Source: an uncultured Lachnospiraceae bacterium
GTDB lineage: Bacteria; Bacillota; Clostridia; Lachnospirales; Lachnospiraceae
Reading direction: 5' to 3'
Length of the DNA: 64,000 bases
NCBI GenBank assembly: GCA_905197485.1
Contig: CAJJYZ010000008.1
Coordinates: forward strand, 1 to 64,000
Below, piece after piece: positions 62,044 to 64,000 of the stretch. The number at the start of each line of letters is the position of its first letter. The first letter of the stretch is position 1. The notes below the pieces were generated by a model that did not search any database, had not been told where the DNA came from, and saw nothing but the letters and a program-made list of their open reading frames with translations. Both the position numbers and the translations under genes were made by a program.

Positions 62044-63750
62044 ATGCAGAATTTACGAAAAACTTTATTATCCATCCATCGCAAAAGTTACCCTGCCTAC
62101 AAATCTTTGCGGGGAAGCTATGATTTTAAGACTTATACATTATCCATCGACCATGTGCAGGGAGACCCGTTTGCCTCTCCTTCTAATTTAAGCGTCAGAA
62201 TTCCTTTGACACGCGCCGCGTTTCCTCCGGCTTACTATAACTGCTATGAAAACAAAGTGGCGCTGCAGGACTACTTGACAAGAAAGTTTTATTCTCAGAT
62301 TGAAAAATATAACTTCAAGGCGAAGGGTTCCGGAAAAAGTGGTCTGATTTCCACAAGTCGCTGCGGACAGGAAATATTAGAACGTACGGCATGTGAGATT
62401 ACAAAGAATGAAATCATCGCCCGCTTTGAAGTCGGATTTCCGGCGAATGGAAGAACCATCAACGCACCGGAACTCGAGAAGATTCTCTTTGATTTTCTTC
62501 CAAAATGTGTGGAATCCGTATTCTACTCTAAAAGTCTCCCGGCAGAAGAGGTGGAATCTGTCATCCATCTTGCGGAAGACCAGCATTATATTCGTGAAGA
62601 ACTGAACCGTCTCGGTCTCGTCGCTTTTATTGCGGATGGCTCCATCCTTCCCAGAAAGTCAGGCGTTTCCAGTCTTCCGCTAGGCAGCGCGATTCCTTTT
62701 CACTCTCCGGACACGCTGTCCATACAATTACAATTACCACATAAGGGAAAACTATCCGGCATGGGTATCAAAAAAGGAATCACCCTGATTGTCGGCGGCG
62801 GATATCATGGAAAATCCACTCTGCTTAACGCATTGGAGGACGGCGTCTACAATCACATTGCCGGAGATGGACGGGAATATGTTATCACAGACGATACCGC
62901 ATTGAAGCTTCGCGCCGAAGACGGACGCTGTATCAAAAACGTGGATATTTCCCTCTTTATCCAAAATCTTCCAAACAAAAAAGATACGCGCTCTTTTTCT
63001 ACGGAAAACGCCAGCGGCAGTACTTCCCAGGCTGCGAACTTAATAGAAGGAATCGAGGCAGGAAGCCATACGTTTCTGATTGACGAAGATACAACCGCTA
63101 CGAATTTCATGGTTCGCGATACTCTCATGCAGCAGATTATCGCAAGAGATAAGGAACCGATTACACCATTTCTGGAAAGAGTGCGGGATATCTATGAGAA
63201 AGCGGGAATTTCTACGATTCTTGTTGCCGGAAGCTCCGGCGCATATTTCCACGCCGCCGATACGATTTTACAGATGGATTGCTACCGGACTCTGGATATT
63301 ACAAAAAAAGTCAAGGAACTGTGCGAACAGTTAGAAGCTCCTTCCCTGACGGCTCCCGGATTTCGGATTCCTGTTTTCCAAAGGCCTGTATTATCCAAGG
63401 TTTCCGGACATGCACAGAAGGTGGCTCACAAAGGGAAGGCTTCAAACGAGCGGCTAAAAGTAAAGGTCATGGGAAAAGATGCTTTTCTGATTGACCGCCA
63501 AACAGTCGACTTACGGTATGTGGAGCAGCTTGCAGATTCCGAACAGACCGCTTATCTCGCCCAGCTATTAAAATATATCAAGGAACAAGACTTCGGAGAA
63601 ATGTCGATGACAGATGCGGTACATCTGTTAGAAACGCAAATAAAAAACAGAGGTCTCTCCTCCGTTCTTACTTCTTCCTGCATCCCTTGCGGCTATGCGT
63701 TGCCTCGGGTTCAGGAAATCTACGCATGCTTTAACAGATATCGAGGCTAG
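62044..63750 (+). CDS. Predicted ABC-class ATPase (ABC_ATPase family, not a transporter)
   Basis: Encodes 568 residues of the large cytosolic family of predicted ABC-class ATPases. Walker A is GGGYHGKSTLLNALE (about residue 250). The signature region FSTENASGSTSQAANLIEG and Walker B TFLIDEDTTATNFMVRD follow. The first 240 residues are family-specific (SYDFKTYTLSIDHVQGDPFA, FIADGSILPR). No membrane segments and no partner permease are present. The function of the family is not established; the conserved IDEDTTATN suggests an active ATPase. Own promoter and terminator. Confidence 0.88.
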   Translation: MQNLRKTLLSIHRKSYPAYKSLRGSYDFKTYTLSIDHVQGDPFASPSNLSVRIPLTRAAFPPAYYNCYENKVALQDYLTRKFYSQIEKYNFKAKGSGKSGLISTSRCGQEILERTACEITKNEIIARFEVGFPANGRTINAPELEKILFDFLPKCVESVFYSKSLPAEEVESVIHLAEDQHYIREELNRLGLVAFIADGSILPRKSGVSSLPLGSAIPFHSPDTLSIQLQLPHKGKLSGMGIKKGITLIVGGGYHGKSTLLNALEDGVYNHIAGDGREYVITDDTALKLRAEDGRCIKNVDISLFIQNLPNKKDTRSFSTENASGSTSQAANLIEGIEAGSHTFLIDEDTTATNFMVRDTLMQQIIARDKEPITPFLERVRDIYEKAGISTILVAGSSGAYFHAADTILQMDCYRTLDITKKVKELCEQLEAPSLTAPGFRIPVFQRPVLSKVSGHAQKVAHKGKASNERLKVKVMGKDAFLIDRQTVDLRYVEQLADSEQTAYLAQLLKYIKEQDFGEMSMTDAVHLLETQIKNRGLSSVLTSSCIPCGYALPRVQEIYACFNRYRG

Positions 63751-63774
63751 GGTATTACCCCAGCCTCATTTTAC
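63743..63774 (+). terminator. Terminator overlapping the end of the ABC-class ATPase gene
   Basis: Stem GAGGCTAGGG / CCCCAGCCTC with one mismatch; the stop codon lies in the 5' arm. ATTTTA follows. Confidence 0.6.
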
Positions 63775-63789
63775 CAAACATCGCATTCT

Positions 63790-64000
63790 CTAAAGAATAT
63801 TTTTTCCTTCTACATATTTGGCTATTATCCGGCTTTCTTCCGGCATGTAAATCAGACGCTCCAGCCTTTCATACAGCGACATCGTCTCATCCGCCAATCG
63901 GCTGTCATCCATGACAACTGCGTCAAATGCATACCCTTCCTCAAAGGTTCCTACCTTGCCGAAGAAACTTCCGCCGCCGACTGTCGCCAGATAGAATATC
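63790..64000 (-). CDS. guaD: Guanine deaminase, C-terminal part (runs off the window)
   Basis: The 69 readable residues (frame entering at 63999, stop TAG at 63790-63792) read FYLATVGGGSFFGKVGTFEEG, then FDAVVMDDSRL, ERLERLIYM and a final AKYVEGKNIL. This matches the C-terminal tail of bacterial amidohydrolase-type guanine deaminases, which convert guanine to xanthine. The metal-binding part is beyond the window edge. Convergent with the ABC-class ATPase gene. Confidence 0.75.
   Translation of the reverse strand, partial: IFYLATVGGGSFFGKVGTFEEGYAFDAVVMDDSRLADETMSLYERLERLIYMPEESRIIAKYVEGKNIL

Overview
The window looks like a chromosomal segment of a spore-forming Lachnospiraceae (class Clostridia). 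This rests on mid-range GC, strong AGGAGG-type ribosome binding sites, sigma-A promoters of TTGACA/TATAAT type, and gene content. The gene content includes Pta-AckA acetate formation, Rex, a eukaryote-like NADP isocitrate dehydrogenase, a giant 2-hydroxyacyl-CoA dehydratase activase-related protein, the spore genes spoIIP and gpr, and a VanRS-like two-component system. No rRNA, transposase, integrase, phage gene or CRISPR array is visible. One tRNA (Leu, CAA) is present. The species cannot be named from the sequence alone.

Layout. 1-1.7 kb is an AT-rich accessory strip: a truncated lipoprotein, a six-cysteine exported mini-protein and a secreted DUF5626-like protein, separated by long hairpins. 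1.7-9.7 kb is a mostly minus-strand housekeeping run: XRE membrane regulator, metY, a CFI-box protein, yebC, a CBS/CorC protein, mazF without mazE, alr, nnr and rex. 9.9-11.8 kb is an ABC-F ATPase divergent from rex. 11.9-23.5 kb is the conserved run DUF177-rpmF-plsX-acpP-rnc-smc-ftsY plus icd. A module (FtsX-like permease and a HigBA-type toxin-antitoxin pair) sits between rpmF and plsX. 23.6-25.9 kb holds ackA-pta and 25.9-28.6 kb holds mgtE divergent from tmcAL.

28.7-34.5 kb is a minus-strand run degV-walJ-coaE-polA-DUF1893-ECF S component. Its first gene, the ECF S component, is preceded by an attenuator-like leader and tRNA-Leu. 34.9-38.6 kb is lysA-pyk-rhomboid-like. 38.8-43.1 kb is the 1415-residue activase/dehydratase fusion, followed by a block of composite repeats. 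43.3-44.4 kb is an XRE/DUF3169 pair with an array of palindromic operators. 44.5-49.3 kb is parE-parC-mnmM, and 49.3-51.5 kb is gpr-spoIIP with a probable sigma-E promoter. 51.6-54.6 kb holds rpsT, a PRTase-like protein lacking the usual acidic PRPP residues, and a MutS-like ATPase. 54.6-61.3 kb groups HelD, a second ABC-F with an altered second Walker-B region, a VanS/VanR-like pair and a C39 peptidase whose ribosome binding site lies inside a long hairpin. 61.4-64 kb holds a Uma2 nuclease, a large ABC-class ATPase and the C-terminal end of guanine deaminase.

The best candidates for something new are the repeat block after the activase, the leader-controlled ECF-S/DUF1893 pair, the split rpmF-plsX operon with its TA/permease module, the antitoxin-less MazF, and the PRTase-like/MutS-like convergent pair. 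None is proven from sequence alone; decisive tests are given with each.
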